From Takakia lepidozioides (lineage: Eukaryota; Streptophyta; Takakiopsida; Takakiales; Takakiaceae): a stretch of DNA of 64,000 nt. Shown piece by piece: positions 44,156-54,960 of this stretch (positions are counted from its first letter, which is position 1; the number at the start of each line of letters is the position of its first letter). The translations under genes and the position numbers were made by a program. The notes beneath the pieces are model-generated. The model ran no database searches and was not told the origin of the DNA. It was given only the letters and a program-made list of their open reading frames with translations. The stretch covers positions 22,072,001 through 22,136,000 of the forward strand of contig CM060731.1 in the NCBI GenBank assembly GCA_030704615.1, in the 5' to 3' direction.

Positions 44156-46453
44156 GCTTACCGAAGTTGCGGTGGATGTAGATAGGAATGGAGGGAGAGA
44201 GGAGGTTACACATGCCTTCCCGGAACATGATACTTGCACCTGGCGCCAGAGTGGAGGTGAGTACGAACGACCCCGGATTCGAAGGGGCGTGGTTTGAGGC
44301 TAGAATTGTTTTTTATGAAGAAGAGAGTCACCGTTGTAGGGTTCGTTACGAGCAGCTGCTTGATGAAAATTACAAGATGTTGGAGGAGTGGGCTGACCCA
44401 GATCTCTTACGACCAATTCCCCCTTCCCTAAACATATTTCAGTGGGAAACTGGTGACCCAGTGGAGGCCCTTGATAACGATGGCTGGTGGGCAGGCAAGG
44501 TGATCTGCAAAATGAATGACGAGCTCTACAAAATCGGATTCGCACAAAACGAAACGTTGGACTTGGTTGTCCCCAAAATTCGCACACGGCAAGATTGGGT
44601 TGATGGTGCATGGTCCATTGCGAGAGGGTCAATCACCAGTCCTTCCAGTGGACCTTGGGAGTCCATGTTTGCATATGGAGGTCAGAAGGGCTACCAAGTG
44701 ATGGATAGTGTGACTGGCTCTAAGGCATTGAAACAGCCCAATGCGAGGAAACAATACAAAAAGAGGATACCCAAAAGGCCCACAGTCAGGAAGGACCAGC
44801 CTGCAAGCAAGCAAAAAAGAAAAGGTACCCTATATTATCACCTTTCTTCTTGTGTGCCATGTGGTGCATCAGTGTTATATCTAATAGTGTTTATAATTCA
44901 TCCATGCCATTCACTGAACCAAAAGTCAACTGATAGACTTTGAAATCAGGTGCAGGACCTGATAGATCACTTGAAAAGAAGCAAAAGGAGACTGTGGATG
45001 CCCTGGAGACAGAGGGGACAAGGGGAACAAAGCATTTGAGTCCCACCTCACCATTGTGTGCACTCAGTTCGTCACCTTCCAACAAGACTGCACAAGGGTT
45101 TAGTAAGCATAGGAGGGACTTTGTGGCTGATTTGGGTGTTTCCAGCAATGGCTCTTCAGCATTGTGTAAGACCTTCTCAGAATTCACAAGAAGCCTCAGT
45201 GCATCACCAGATGGAATTTCCACAGATGCCAACAACACAGACAAGGTAACAAGATTCAATTTCTACTGTACATGGTGCCATCGATTGAGTGATAATCCTT
45301 TTTGGCTTCAAGATGTTCCCATTTAGCTGAATTGCATGCTGTTTAATTGAGCTATTCATGTCAGCGTTTGTAGCATTCGTCAAATTTTTCTTCTTGGAAA
45401 ATGTGGTGGAAAGGTGGAGAAAATCAAGCTTGTTGCACACCTAGGATTTTTGAGGGTTGTGCATGTGCACATGCCTCTCCATGATTTTGAAGAAGCCAAA
45501 AAATCCATTGAAAATATTACAGCTTATCCCACATTGCGAGCAAGCAAACTCGTTGTCCGAGTTGCTCAATAATGCGATAATAGTACTTTCAGATTGAGAT
45601 TTGCTCTAGGGGTTGCAACATCTCTCAAATTGTGGTCTGTTTTTGGGTGGTTTGGATGACAGGCAACACAGTTGGAGCAAGTGGCATATGTTGCAGTTTT
45701 GACGGCCATGCGAGCGCGGTCCAACATGGTTACTTGGAAGGCGCAAGCGTTTCTACTCGACCTACGTGAGGCACTTCACCTCACCAATGAGGACCACCTA
45801 CGTTTGAGTAAGTTACAATTTCTTGACGATAGTGGCTCTGGTATATAATATGTTGGAGAATCCGACAAAGCTTCGCTTGTGTCATATGTTCACAAGCCTA
45901 GGAGATGCTGCACAAGACAGGAGATTGAATGCCCATAATTGATTGGCTTTACCCTGAAAGGTAGTAAGTCCTAGGGGCACCAAAAGGATCCATACTTTTT
46001 ACATCAACCCCACATTTTCTGCTTTGATAGACTTGTGAAAATGGCACAACATATTTTTGAAACAACAGGAGATGGGGGGTTGGTGGTTATTTGACGATGG
46101 ATAGCGCAATGATGATCACTCCTCAGAATGTCAAGTTCAACGTCCCTGTTGCAGTCTACATTGGCAGATATTTCGGCATTTTTTTTTCCTTGTGCCAAAG
46201 TACTCTAATATGGGTCGGTGTACCTCTCTAAGCTTTCATCAAACTTCAAAAGAAGTGTTGTGTTGAACTCTGCAGCAAAGCTCAGGAACCATCATTTTGT
46301 AGCTCATACTTGGAAAGTCCTGAACTGTACCATTGGCATTGTCGTCCCCAATGTTGTATCTGAATACCAAGCTTTTGTTGGTTTCAAGTAGATGGACTCA
46401 GACTCCACAGAAGATGTCCATGTATGTGTGTAAGTTTGTATTATATTTTCCCT
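44156..46453 (+). repeat. Segmental duplication, copy 2 (about 2.3 kb)
   Basis: Partner of 36607-38902. At the right border the homology ends inside GTATTATATTTTCCC, where a different sequence (related to 53546-53735) begins. Confidence 0.9.
44188..45807 (+). CDS. Agenet-ENT domain protein (plant Tudor/EMSY-like), copy 2, exons 1-3
   Basis: Exons 44188-44824, 44950-45245 and 45663-45807 have the same borders and phases as the copy at 36639 and stay fully open. Relative to copy 1 I count 7 amino-acid-changing and 3 silent substitutions in exon 1 (for example DKDG to DNDG, NEEL to NDEL, GHEV to GYQV). Exon 2 has 5 changing and 2 silent (for example PGRS to PDRS). The ENT exon is identical at protein level as far as I can see. 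Upstream sequence differs from copy 1 beyond the shared TGCTTACCGAAG border, so at most one copy retains the original promoter. The 3' end is again incomplete. Confidence 0.75.
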
Positions 46454-46700
46454 ATAATTCCAACACGGTCTTAGTGGTGAAAAAAAATGTCAATATCATA
46501 TGATAATTTTTTATATATCACACGTACAAGATTGATATTGTTTTTGGTCATCACCAGCTAATATGACAAGCACACTGATGCACTGGGTGTTTTTAACGCA
46601 CAATCTTTGTGTGGAGGCGCTACGAACCTATGAAAGAACAATTTTCACACGACTACTGTTACAAAAACGTTAGGTCAAAAGTTCGAGATGTCACCATTCG
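46454..46700. repeat. Dispersed repeat shared with 53546-53735 and 54286-54330
   Basis: ATAATTCCAACACGGTCTTAG, AAAAAAAATGTCAATATCA, GTACAAGATTGATATTGTTTTTGG and GGTCATCACCAGCTA are matched in order at 53546-53660. AAAAACGTTAGGTCAAAAGTTCGAGATG is matched at 54302-54328. In the second locus about 550 bases containing a cellulase fragment lie between the two parts. Confidence 0.75.
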
Positions 46701-47360
46701 AAACTGTAAGATGGGAATATGCATGGAGGCGGAAGAGGAGCTCCGCGTTCTGCGGTGAGAGGATTGGTTCCTTCGCAATCCTCCGTAGTTTCTCCCCAGG
46801 CAACCCTAAGCCTTGGCCTGCTTTGAGCCCCCAATCATGCCAAGCAGGCTTCCTTAAGCTCTCATATCGCTGGTTCGTAAACAGATTTCCTTCCTAAAGC
46901 AGCAACTGTTGCTAAGGTTAAGATGAATACATCCTTTTCATCCTTTCGGCATGCTTGACGGTCCTTTCCCAAGTCACCTCTAATAACTCTCCTTAAAGCA
47001 CAGCCGCCATGCTCTCAGGCCACTTCCCCAAAACACTTGTCTTCGATCATATCCAATCACCCCCTGTCATCCAAGTAATGAGCACTGCCAATCCCTGCCT
47101 TCAGCCACCAAGTTGTCGCCTTTACTAAATTCATTCCCCCAGCCACATTCCCGTTGGTGCTTCCCCCGTTGATCAGTCTCTGGCATTCGACCTTGCGAGA
47201 GCTCCGCTGATCTTCCTCGAGTCTTCTCCCTTGCGTGAGCCGCTTTGCAGTAATCTGGGTCTTGGGTCAGCTCTCTCTCGCTGGTCCCAGATTCCCATCT
47301 CGTTGTCTGTGGCTCATACCCTTCTTCTACTCTTTCACCTCAATCTTTCCCTCTTCCTCT

Positions 47361-48373
47361 ATGGCACCTTTTCTCAACAAAGCTTTCATCTCTGCTCCAG
47401 CCAGATCGGGGCCTCCAAGGTTCACAGATCCCCGTCGGCTCCACCCCTCGACTGGAACAGGCTTCTTCATAGCACATCAAATTCACTCCATGAGACTCAG
47501 CTCCCATCGTTCAGCTCAGAGACCTCATTCCTCAGTCCACGATGCTTTGGGACTCCCCTCTTTGCCCACCTACCAGGGATCTCATGCAACATGGAACCCA
47601 GACTTCCAGACTTCCGTTCCAGACAGCCCGCCTTCAGACAATTCGGGAGAATCCCTCAGTGATGCGGAGGCCCTGCAACTTGCTATGAAGGAAGATGACC
47701 CGCTAGTTCCAGTGGAGCTCAGCCAGATAGAGTCTGATGTAGAGCACATCGAAACCAAAGGGGTCCTTCTGCACTTCCCAGGCAGACGAGTGAGCAGAAA
47801 TCAAGCAAGGGATTGGGCAATTCGCCATTTTGGAGGATCTGGTGACCTTCTTCATCACTTCTGCCACGCTAGAGGTAATGGATTCTTCTCCATCCTCTTT
47901 CACTCCAAGGAAGCAGCTGATAGAGCACTCGCGTTCAACCCTCAACTGCATGGACTCAACGTCAACATTTTCCCTTGGTCTAAATGCATGTGCAATAGGA
48001 ACGGCAAAATTTGGAGTCCAAGGATCATATCGATCCCTTACTTCCCGATCAATACTTATTCAGCCTTCCTGCGATTGGGAATTTCTTTGGAGCATTTCTT
48101 GGTTGCTTGGTAGTTTTCGATCCTAGTATGTGTCTATCAGCCCTGAGACAGCGACCACAATGGAGGGGAGCAACAATTTCCTCAAGGGCTCATGAGAATG
48201 GTTTTGCCAAGATTGTGGTGCTCATGCCTAATGACAAATTATTACCAGCTTTCATCAGGCTACCTATCGACAATCAGGGCAATTTCTTCTCAGTTAAAGT
48301 GTCCGAGGACACGTCGGCTTTGGCCTGTTATTGTTGTGGAAAATCAGGGCACCGCAAGGCACAATGCCCGTAG
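47361..48373 (+). pseudogene. LINE ORF1: DUF4283 and CCHC zinc knuckle
   Basis: From ATG 47361 the frame runs to 48113 with the DUF4283 fold (GVLLHFPGRRVSRNQARDWA, HHFCHARGNGFFSILFHS, RALAFNPQLHGLNVNIFPWS). It shifts by one base near 48100 and continues with AKIVVLMPNDKLLPAFIRLP and the intact zinc knuckle CYCCGKSGHRKAQC just before the stop at 48371. This is the RNA-binding ORF1 protein of a plant LINE, homologous to 33948-34947. One frameshift is enough to break it, so this copy is younger than the minus-strand LINE. Confidence 0.75.
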
Positions 48374-48627
48374 GCCAAGAAGAACACAAAGCTCAAAATC
48401 AAGCTGAGCCTGGAAGATCATCACTTATTAAAAAATCTGCTCCAGCCACTATTCCCCGCCACCAGATTCCCCTCAACCATCAACACAACTCCTTCTTTCA
48501 CCCTATCCCTCTGCAGGATGCTAGCCTGCTGCAGGCGAAAGTTCATTCCTACCAACAATGAGACTCAGCGGTCAACCAGATTTCAACCTCCCCACCTGCG
48601 AAGAAAAGGAGACAAATCATCGACCCC

Positions 48628-49722
48628 ATGATTGTGGAAGCTACCTCAGCATCGGCTTCTAAAGTAAGGAAAGGCTTAGGACCACTCAACCCAGAATTCG
48701 AGGCGGCAAGTATCCAAGGCTCATCTTCATCAAGCATTCTCAAAGCACATCTTCCAGCATCCCTTCCAGAGGCACCAACCCCACTCCCAATACCCCAAAT
48801 CATCTCTTGGGAATTAGAACAGGCGAAAGGCAAGGGGAAAGTATGCCCCAACATCCACATCAGGCCTCCAGTCGACCAGGTTCTAGCACAGCTTCCCCTG
48901 GCACACAACCCAACGATAGCAAAAATCTGTGCCACTCTTGGCTCCTTCCCTAACCTACCACTAGCAGGTTGTTCACAGCTATCATCTAAGGGGGAGCCGG
49001 CTGCCACTTGCCTTACCCCACTGATCTTCAGAAGGAATCCCAATCCAGCATTTCTCGTCACTGCTAGGGACAACATGAGCTTTGACTCTATTTGGATCTC
49101 AATGCAAGACATTCAATCCTTCCTGTCCAAATGCCCTATGGACAATTCCCCCATTCCCACCTTATGCAACAAAATTCATGCTTATCTAAAAAACAACCTC
49201 CCCCTCTACTCTCTTCTCCCTCACTCTTTGGTCACCTGGGGCTCTTACATAGAAGCCTTCCCTGGCTTGCGTCAGGACCTTTCTCCCAATACCAATATAT
49301 TGGCTCTAATGGATGAGGATCTCCTAAACTCCAGCGGTAACACTGTTCCAGGAGTCTGGGCTGAGCAGGATCACTTTGTCGGTCCTTGCATCCCAAGCAA
49401 GGCCCTGACCAGAGCCAAAGACACCTTAGGCAACGCGCTCACGGTTCTCAATGCCATACTGGATCCAAAGGCTCTCTGTCAACCTCCAGCTCCTCCGAAC
49501 TGCAGATCTCGCAATTCTTCACGCAGCACTCACCGGTGGTTTCACAACAGCCCTTCAAGCCCTGCCTCCAGGTGTCATCTCAACTGCCTTCCCCAACGCC
49601 TGCACCCTTCTCTTCTCCATCTGACCTTTGGCGACCAAGAAACCAGAGCGTTTGCCAGCACTCATCACTACTGTCAGGGCTACCTGGGGTCACAATGGGC
49701 TCATTTGCACATGCTCCAGTGA
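48628..49722 (+). CDS. LINE ORF1 C-terminal extension, 364-codon open frame
   Basis: An open frame follows the knuckle in the same element and corresponds in position to the 433-codon frame of the minus-strand LINE. It is rich in Ser, Pro and Leu and has no domain I can name. It changes frame into 49386-49997 near the end. The conserved spot is the helical NALTVLNAILDPKALC block at about 49432-49480. Confidence 0.45.
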   Translation: MIVEATSASASKVRKGLGPLNPEFEAASIQGSSSSSILKAHLPASLPEAPTPLPIPQIISWELEQAKGKGKVCPNIHIRPPVDQVLAQLPLAHNPTIAKICATLGSFPNLPLAGCSQLSSKGEPAATCLTPLIFRRNPNPAFLVTARDNMSFDSIWISMQDIQSFLSKCPMDNSPIPTLCNKIHAYLKNNLPLYSLLPHSLVTWGSYIEAFPGLRQDLSPNTNILALMDEDLLNSSGNTVPGVWAEQDHFVGPCIPSKALTRAKDTLGNALTVLNAILDPKALCQPPAPPNCRSRNSSRSTHRWFHNSPSSPASRCHLNCLPQRLHPSLLHLTFGDQETRAFASTHHYCQGYLGSQWAHLHMLQ

Positions 49723-50307
49723 CCTCACCTGTCTTTGGGCAGACAAAATTCCACATTCATGGGAGGGACACAGAAATCCCTCTTCAACCTCCCCTGAATT
49801 TGACAGATCCGAGATCAACTGGAAGCACGCTCGATCGTCTTCAGCAGCAAGGCTCCACTTCCATCGCTAGGATTTCTTCGTTGCATGCTACACCACCTCT
49901 TGACTGCCCTGCCTCGCCTCTTATCCCGCTGCACGCCGTTCCGTTCTCCCTCACTCATCACCATAGGGCTCCAACCCTTATTTCCCTCAGGTCTTAGTTA
50001 AGTCCACGTTCAACTCGACGTGGCTTTTGTCTCTCCCTCAAACGGTTGTAACTCCGCTTTATTAAGAGTGTTAACTCTATATTTTAGGCCATACGCCTCT
50101 GATTTTAGGTGGTGGTCACTAGCCCAGGAAAAGGGCTCTCAGATACTGTTCTCAGGCATCCGGCACGGTCTCCGTGCGATCAGCCTCATGGCAGCCTTGT
50201 GGCACTCTAAGGGTTTTTATTTTTTCCCTTCAATAATCCCAAATAAAGCTTCCAGTGCCAGACCCCTGTTCTCAAAAAAAAAAAAAAAAAAAAAAAAAAA
50301 ACTGTAA

Positions 50308-53059
50308 ATGTGACATTGACACATCAGTCAGCCACGCGATATAGTTCCTGAAGATGGTAAGGTTCACACTTCGTTTACTATTACTCTCTAGTTTTTGAAG
50401 ATGGTAAGGTCCATACACATTGTTTTCTGCTAATCTGAATAATGACTAGGTGTGCTTAAAAATCCTTAGCACCCTATTTTTCTCTTGTTACTATCTGATA
50501 TTTTAGTTTAACATTTGGCATGTTGTAGACATAAAGGTCACTCTGGAGCCATTAGTAGTCTGCCACGCTCGAACAGTTTCTGAAGATGTTAAGCTCCACT
50601 TCTTGTCACTCTGGAGCCATAAATTTCAAAGCCTCTGTTCCAGTGGCCTCCTCTTCCCTTGTAGCATTCTTATTCTCAAATGCTTGTGGCCCAGGTGAGT
50701 ATGTGGCCCATGCACATCGTGTAGGGTTGACAGTGTGAATATGCATGAGCTCGATGACATTGGCGACTTTGAATGCTTGAGGACCAACAGGGCCATGGAT
50801 GCTAAGGCAAGCTCTTTCAAATAAAAAGTAACTCCTTTCTTACCTACCCTGTAGTAATGAAAACTGTGTCTTGTGGGATGGGCTACAGGTGGAAAGTTGT
50901 TGTTGTCCTTTGCTCTCAATTTGCACTCAACACGTGCTACTTGATTGAAGTCTATGGCTTGATTTTGCAGACTGCAACTGTGGCCTCCTAGTCTCCAGCA
51001 TTTGTCGCTTGAGAAGATCTTCCACACTACTTACCAAGGATTCTGAATACATTTCGACTGTACAGACTGCAGGACAGAATATTCAGACACCACCCGCCTG
51101 CATGTATAGCCAGGGCCTGCTTGGAAGTCCCAGTTCTGATCCTTCTTGATGTAAGAGGGAACAGGGTTTATTGTCAATGGCATGAGACTGGGATGGCTGG
51201 CAATTCAGCTACATTGTGTGCACCTCAAGCACATCAGACTTGTATCTAGCTCTAGAGCTGTATCCAGCCATTTGCATCATTGACTGTAAGTCTTGTGTCC
51301 TCCTGTGATGAGCCAACTTTCCATATACTAGAGTACTTTTCATTTGGTTGCCTTTGGACAGTAGAGCTACATCTCAACAAATCTCACTGACAAGTATATG
51401 TTGTGATCTGGGTTCTTTTCAATTATCTATTTGTCAAGACCGACAATTCCTAGGAATGTAAGTCTTAAAGGGGTGCATCTCTGCATTGCATCCTTAAAAG
51501 TGGCTGTGGGGTCAAAGCAGGTTCCAAAGAACCCAGAAGAGAGAATGGCAGATGAGAGGGAAGGAGCTGACACTCTCCAAGTTTTGTTGCAGTGATTCTC
51601 ATTTTCTGCTGAACACACATTCTCCCTCTTCTCCTCCCTACACCCCACACAATCACATCTTGCAATGTGTTCTGCCCTGGTTGCCTTGATCCAAGAATGC
51701 TTATATACAACACGCTTCAGTACTGAAGCTTCCAAGAAATGGTTGACCGGTTACACACTTTGGGTGGTGCTGAATTCAAATCCACATCTAGGGTGGATAT
51801 TAGACCAGGTCCATCTGCAGGCAGGGGCATTCCTTCATCAAAGTGGTACATGATTTCAAGAACCAAGGGGGATGATGGGGAAATTGGCTGGAATGGAGGT
51901 TAATAACACATCTTGCTCCAATGAAAATGTACAGACACTTTCAGTGGAACGGTGATCTCGACAGAGATGCTACCTGGCATTATGTCTTGTGGAGGATCAT
52001 GCCCTCTGGTGATTTTGTTACAAGATCAAGAGGCAGGCCTTGTTCGTTCTGGCATTTGCCTCTCAAGCCCAGGTGAGGCCAGTCATGCTTTACTTTGATG
52101 TGACAATGTGGGTTTTAGGGGTTGAAACTTAAAACATGTTGCATCAGCCAGGATGCCTACTGTGTCGACCATTGTGGAAGCAGTGCATGTCAGGGGATCG
52201 TTGTTACAGCTGTAACCAATGCCATCAGTGAACATTGTGGTTAGATAATAGGAACATTTGAGTGCTACAATTCTCCTTACAGCAACTGCCAGGCTGGATT
52301 GGTGACAACAGATGTGACCCTTTTTTTTGAACTGGAGTTAACAAATGCCCCATGCATGGTCTTCAAGGAGCTAGTTTGTGCTGGTAAGCCTGCAGGAAAT
52401 TGTGACCACAGCAACTGGCAATCTAGTGGCTAAGAAGGGTCATCAGGCCCGTTGTTGCATCCAGTGGCTTTTTGATTGGGAGGATGCTGCTTTGGGAGGA
52501 TGTACCTTTTGTCTCAGCCCTTTGAGGTACCCTGCAGAGCCTTGGTCTGTATTGCAGTGAGACCATGTAGTTAATGTCATGCATGTCTGCACTAACACTT
52601 AAGTTGGGCCCCAAAAGTTCTTAAGATTTTAACAGGTGAAGTGAGTTCAATGAGTACATAATTTTCAGAGGTTGGTTTGATGGTGGACAAGGTTGTTTGC
52701 TGCCGGGATAGTCCTTGGTGGTATGTCAGGTGCTCCACTTGGGAGCAATGTGCATGCAATCAAGGGGATGCAATGTTTATGTCAGACTCTTGGTTTACAC
52801 TGTGATTGTAAGTTGTATTTCTTACAATCTGGACTTTAATGGGAGGATCATTGTTGTGGCAGATTTCTCAGAATATTCCATGATCAAGGTGGCTGCCGTT
52901 GACATGCGCTTATGAGAAGCCAGCCTTGGGAATCTTCTTTGCCCTTTCAACAAGTGGGCGCAAAATGGGATTTTCACTCACTATGCTATACCAGGAGCTG
53001 CAAAGCACTTCAAATGGCCCAACATTCAGAGGGAAGCAGGCAGCTGGTCAGTACATAAT
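50308..53059. other. No gene recognised; short direct repeats near 50345-50600
   Basis: CTGAAGATGGTAAGGTTCACAC near 50350 recurs as TTGAAGATGGTAAGGTCCATACA near 50396 and CTGAAGATGTTAAGCTCCAC near 50578. Frames on both strands between 50626 and 52915 are short and show no family motif. They may be decayed host gene DNA. Confidence 0.35.
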
Positions 53060-53215
53060 AAAATGAATTTCAGATTACGCAAATAGTGAAAGTTGAGTTG
53101 GAAAAGGAAAATTCTGGAGGGCTGAGAAGTCTGCGTTGGCAAGGATTGCACAAACTGCTGAGGCCACTTCAACTACTTGGGGTTGTGTCTCTTCTTCCAA
53201 GACGAGAAGGTAAAA
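53060..53215. repeat. Inverted copy of 38903-39075
   Basis: GAAAGTTGAGTTGGAAAAGG, AAAATTCTGGAG and CTTCAACTACTTGGGGTTGTG are the reverse complement of sequence at 39075-38938 downstream of Agenet-ENT copy 1. The match stops at GGTAAAAGA, where the foldback element begins. Confidence 0.7.
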
Positions 53216-53217
53216 GA

Positions 53218-53545
53218 AATGACGCAGAACTTTCATTCTTCATGTGGCATTTCTATGCACACAACAACCATATCACATCTATGTCAACATAGCTCAAAGT
53301 CTGATACTTGGATTCGGAGCAACTAGCTCCATATATCCAGAATATACAGTTGTCAGAGACGAAATCATGCGTGCCTTCAACATAGATTTGACATATGCAA
53401 ACTTTAAAAAGCATTGGGGGAGTCGATGAACAACAAGTATCAAGATGCACACTCTAGCTTAAATCAGTGACATTTTGACATAGATGTAAGATGGTTGTCG
53501 CGTGCATAGAAATGCCGCATGAAGAATGAAACGTCTATGTCATTT
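53218..53545. mobile_element. Foldback (long inverted-repeat) element of about 330 bp
   Basis: The left arm 53218-53290 and right arm 53468-53545 are reverse complements over about 73 bases with few mismatches. The shared block is TTTCATTCTTCATG(T/C)GGCATTTCTATGCAC. A 177-base centre separates the arms. RNA from it would form a long hairpin. Confidence 0.7.
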
Positions 53546-53735
53546 TCTCTACAATTCCAACACAATCTTAGTGGGTGAAAAAAAATGTCAATATCACATG
53601 ATAACTTTTCATGTATCATATGTACAAGATTGATATTATTTTCGGTCATCACCAGCTAGCACACTGATGCAGTGGGTGTTTTTTATGCACAATATTTGTG
53701 TGGAGGAGCTATGAACATATGAAAGAACTTATTTA
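53546..53735. repeat. Dispersed repeat, partner of 46454-46640
   Basis: Matches 46454-46640 block by block in the same orientation. The continuation of the repeat resumes at 54286. Confidence 0.7.
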
Positions 53736-53866
53736 AGCCAAAGTGTGCATCTTGCTATGGAGTTTGCAATAAAGCTCCCCGAATTTGTTGACTGGCAATA
53801 CATCAAGGTAACTTCATTTATAGCCTTTCATTCAATTTGATTGAGGAATTTGATGTTTATATCTAG

Positions 53867-54100
53867 TCATGACCAACCCAATATTCTATGGAGGGGTGGT
53901 TCACCACTGCAGGATGGATCTAAGTGGTGGCCTTCATGATGCGGGCGACCATGTGAAGTTTGGACTGCCCATGGCTTTCACTGCCACTTTGCTAGCATGG
54001 AGTGTATTGGAGTATGATCCCATCATGGATGCAACCCAACAGTTAAGTCCTGCCACTGAATCCATCCGTTGGGTAACCGACTACCTGATCATAAATTCCA
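53867..54100 (+). pseudogene. GH9 endoglucanase (cellulase) exon fragment
   Basis: After an acceptor ACTGCAG the frame reads [20 protein letters not shown], then [15 protein letters not shown] and [11 protein letters not shown]. This is the N-terminal catalytic block of plant GH9 endo-beta-1,4-glucanases; DAGD contains the catalytic base. GH9 proteins are about 500-620 residues, and only about 70 are here. The following sequence does not continue the family, so this is a captured or left-over exon inside a repeat. Confidence 0.75.
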
Positions 54101-54355
54101 TTTGTATATTAATGGAGCAGCACAAGATCTAAGTCCCAATACAGGTTGGAAAGGATTCACGTAGAAAATCCAGACGAATTAGGAGTTGAAGGCTTTGGTG
54201 GATGTTGTGTACCCAATGATAGACCAGATGTGAGAGATTATCACCATGGAAAGGCAGCAACGAGCTCCACCGGAGTGCACACGAGAGTGACTAATGTTAT
54301 AAAAACGTTAGGTCCAAAGTTCAAGATGGATATGTCTCTTTGCGATGAGTGTTAT

Positions 54356-54960
54356 TCAGGTGAACAAGTTCATCAAATCGTTTATCAATTGGGATCTCTG
54401 TGCACCATCTGGCCATACTATCATGTGCAAAAATTCAAAACATGGTCGGTTGTATACTTGGAAATGTATGCTTGGGTCTTGTGGGGAGCTTGGTCGCTCA
54501 TATCTCGGGGGTTGATACTCTGGATCGCTATCTAGGTCACCTGGGTCTTGGCTGGATCCTCCTCCGCGATCACCTCCTCGGCCTGAGGGAGAAAACTTAT
54601 CCAAACCCATTGGAAGTTTGAATGAGGCTCTCTTATCATCCAAAATTGACTTTATGAGGCAAGCAATAGCAGCGACCAATGTCGGACTGTCCCCAGTCCA
54701 CGAGATCCCCTCACTGATATATAAAACACGGTCTTCTCACTTCAGGAGAAAAGTCCAATCCCTCGACGATACCATTCCATAACCACTATCCCTGACCAAC
54801 ATATAACTATAGGCTTGCAAGACGGCGTTATACATGATTCTCTCCCTTTGTCGGAAATCCCCGGTTAGAGCACTTTGACAAGCCCCGTACAGGCTATCTG
54901 ATAGGATCAGTTGTGCTACTAATGCTAGTCTCTTCACCTCTCCTACCATGAGGCATTTTT
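54356..54960 (-). pseudogene. PD-(D/E)XK nuclease-like fragment
   Basis: The minus-strand frame 54949-54737 reads RIMYNAVLQAYSYMLVRDSG, then YGMVSSRDWTFLLK. It continues after a stop with RVLYISEGISW and PTLVAAIACLIKSILD, then an acidic, Pro-rich tail. The Q-x3-Y helix followed by YGVLS-type and LYIS-type strands is the pattern of the C-terminal half of PD-(D/E)XK-like domains found beside fungal-type kinases and crinkler-like proteins. The N-terminal catalytic half is absent. The identification is tentative. Confidence 0.35.

Larger units (their letters stand above)
46701..50307 (+). mobile_element. LINE with ORF1 but no ORF2, with poly(A) tail and probable target duplication
   Basis: The element has a 5' UTR (about 46710-47360), ORF1 (47361-49997 in several frames), a short 3' UTR with AATAAA at 50241-50246, and a 28-A tail (50274-50301). 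AAACTGTAA at 46701-46709 recurs at 50299-50307 as a likely target-site duplication; the first bases are ambiguous because they touch the tail. Only about 300 bases lie between ORF1 and the tail, so the 4-kb endonuclease-RT ORF is missing while both ends are kept. Confidence 0.7.

Noticed and set aside
43704-44239. A Ser/Lys-rich minus-strand gene with an SV40-like KKRKV signal
   Set aside because: Only short frames in changing phase and no domain; the basic stretch alone is not enough to call a gene.
36607-46453. The two 2.3-kb direct repeats as LTRs of a giant retroelement
   Set aside because: They contain a spliced host-type gene, lack TG...CA ends and flanking primer sites, and the DNA between them has no gag or pol in the right order.
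50626-51027. A 133-codon minus-strand frame
   Set aside because: No recognised motif, no splice context and no homology to other parts of the window.
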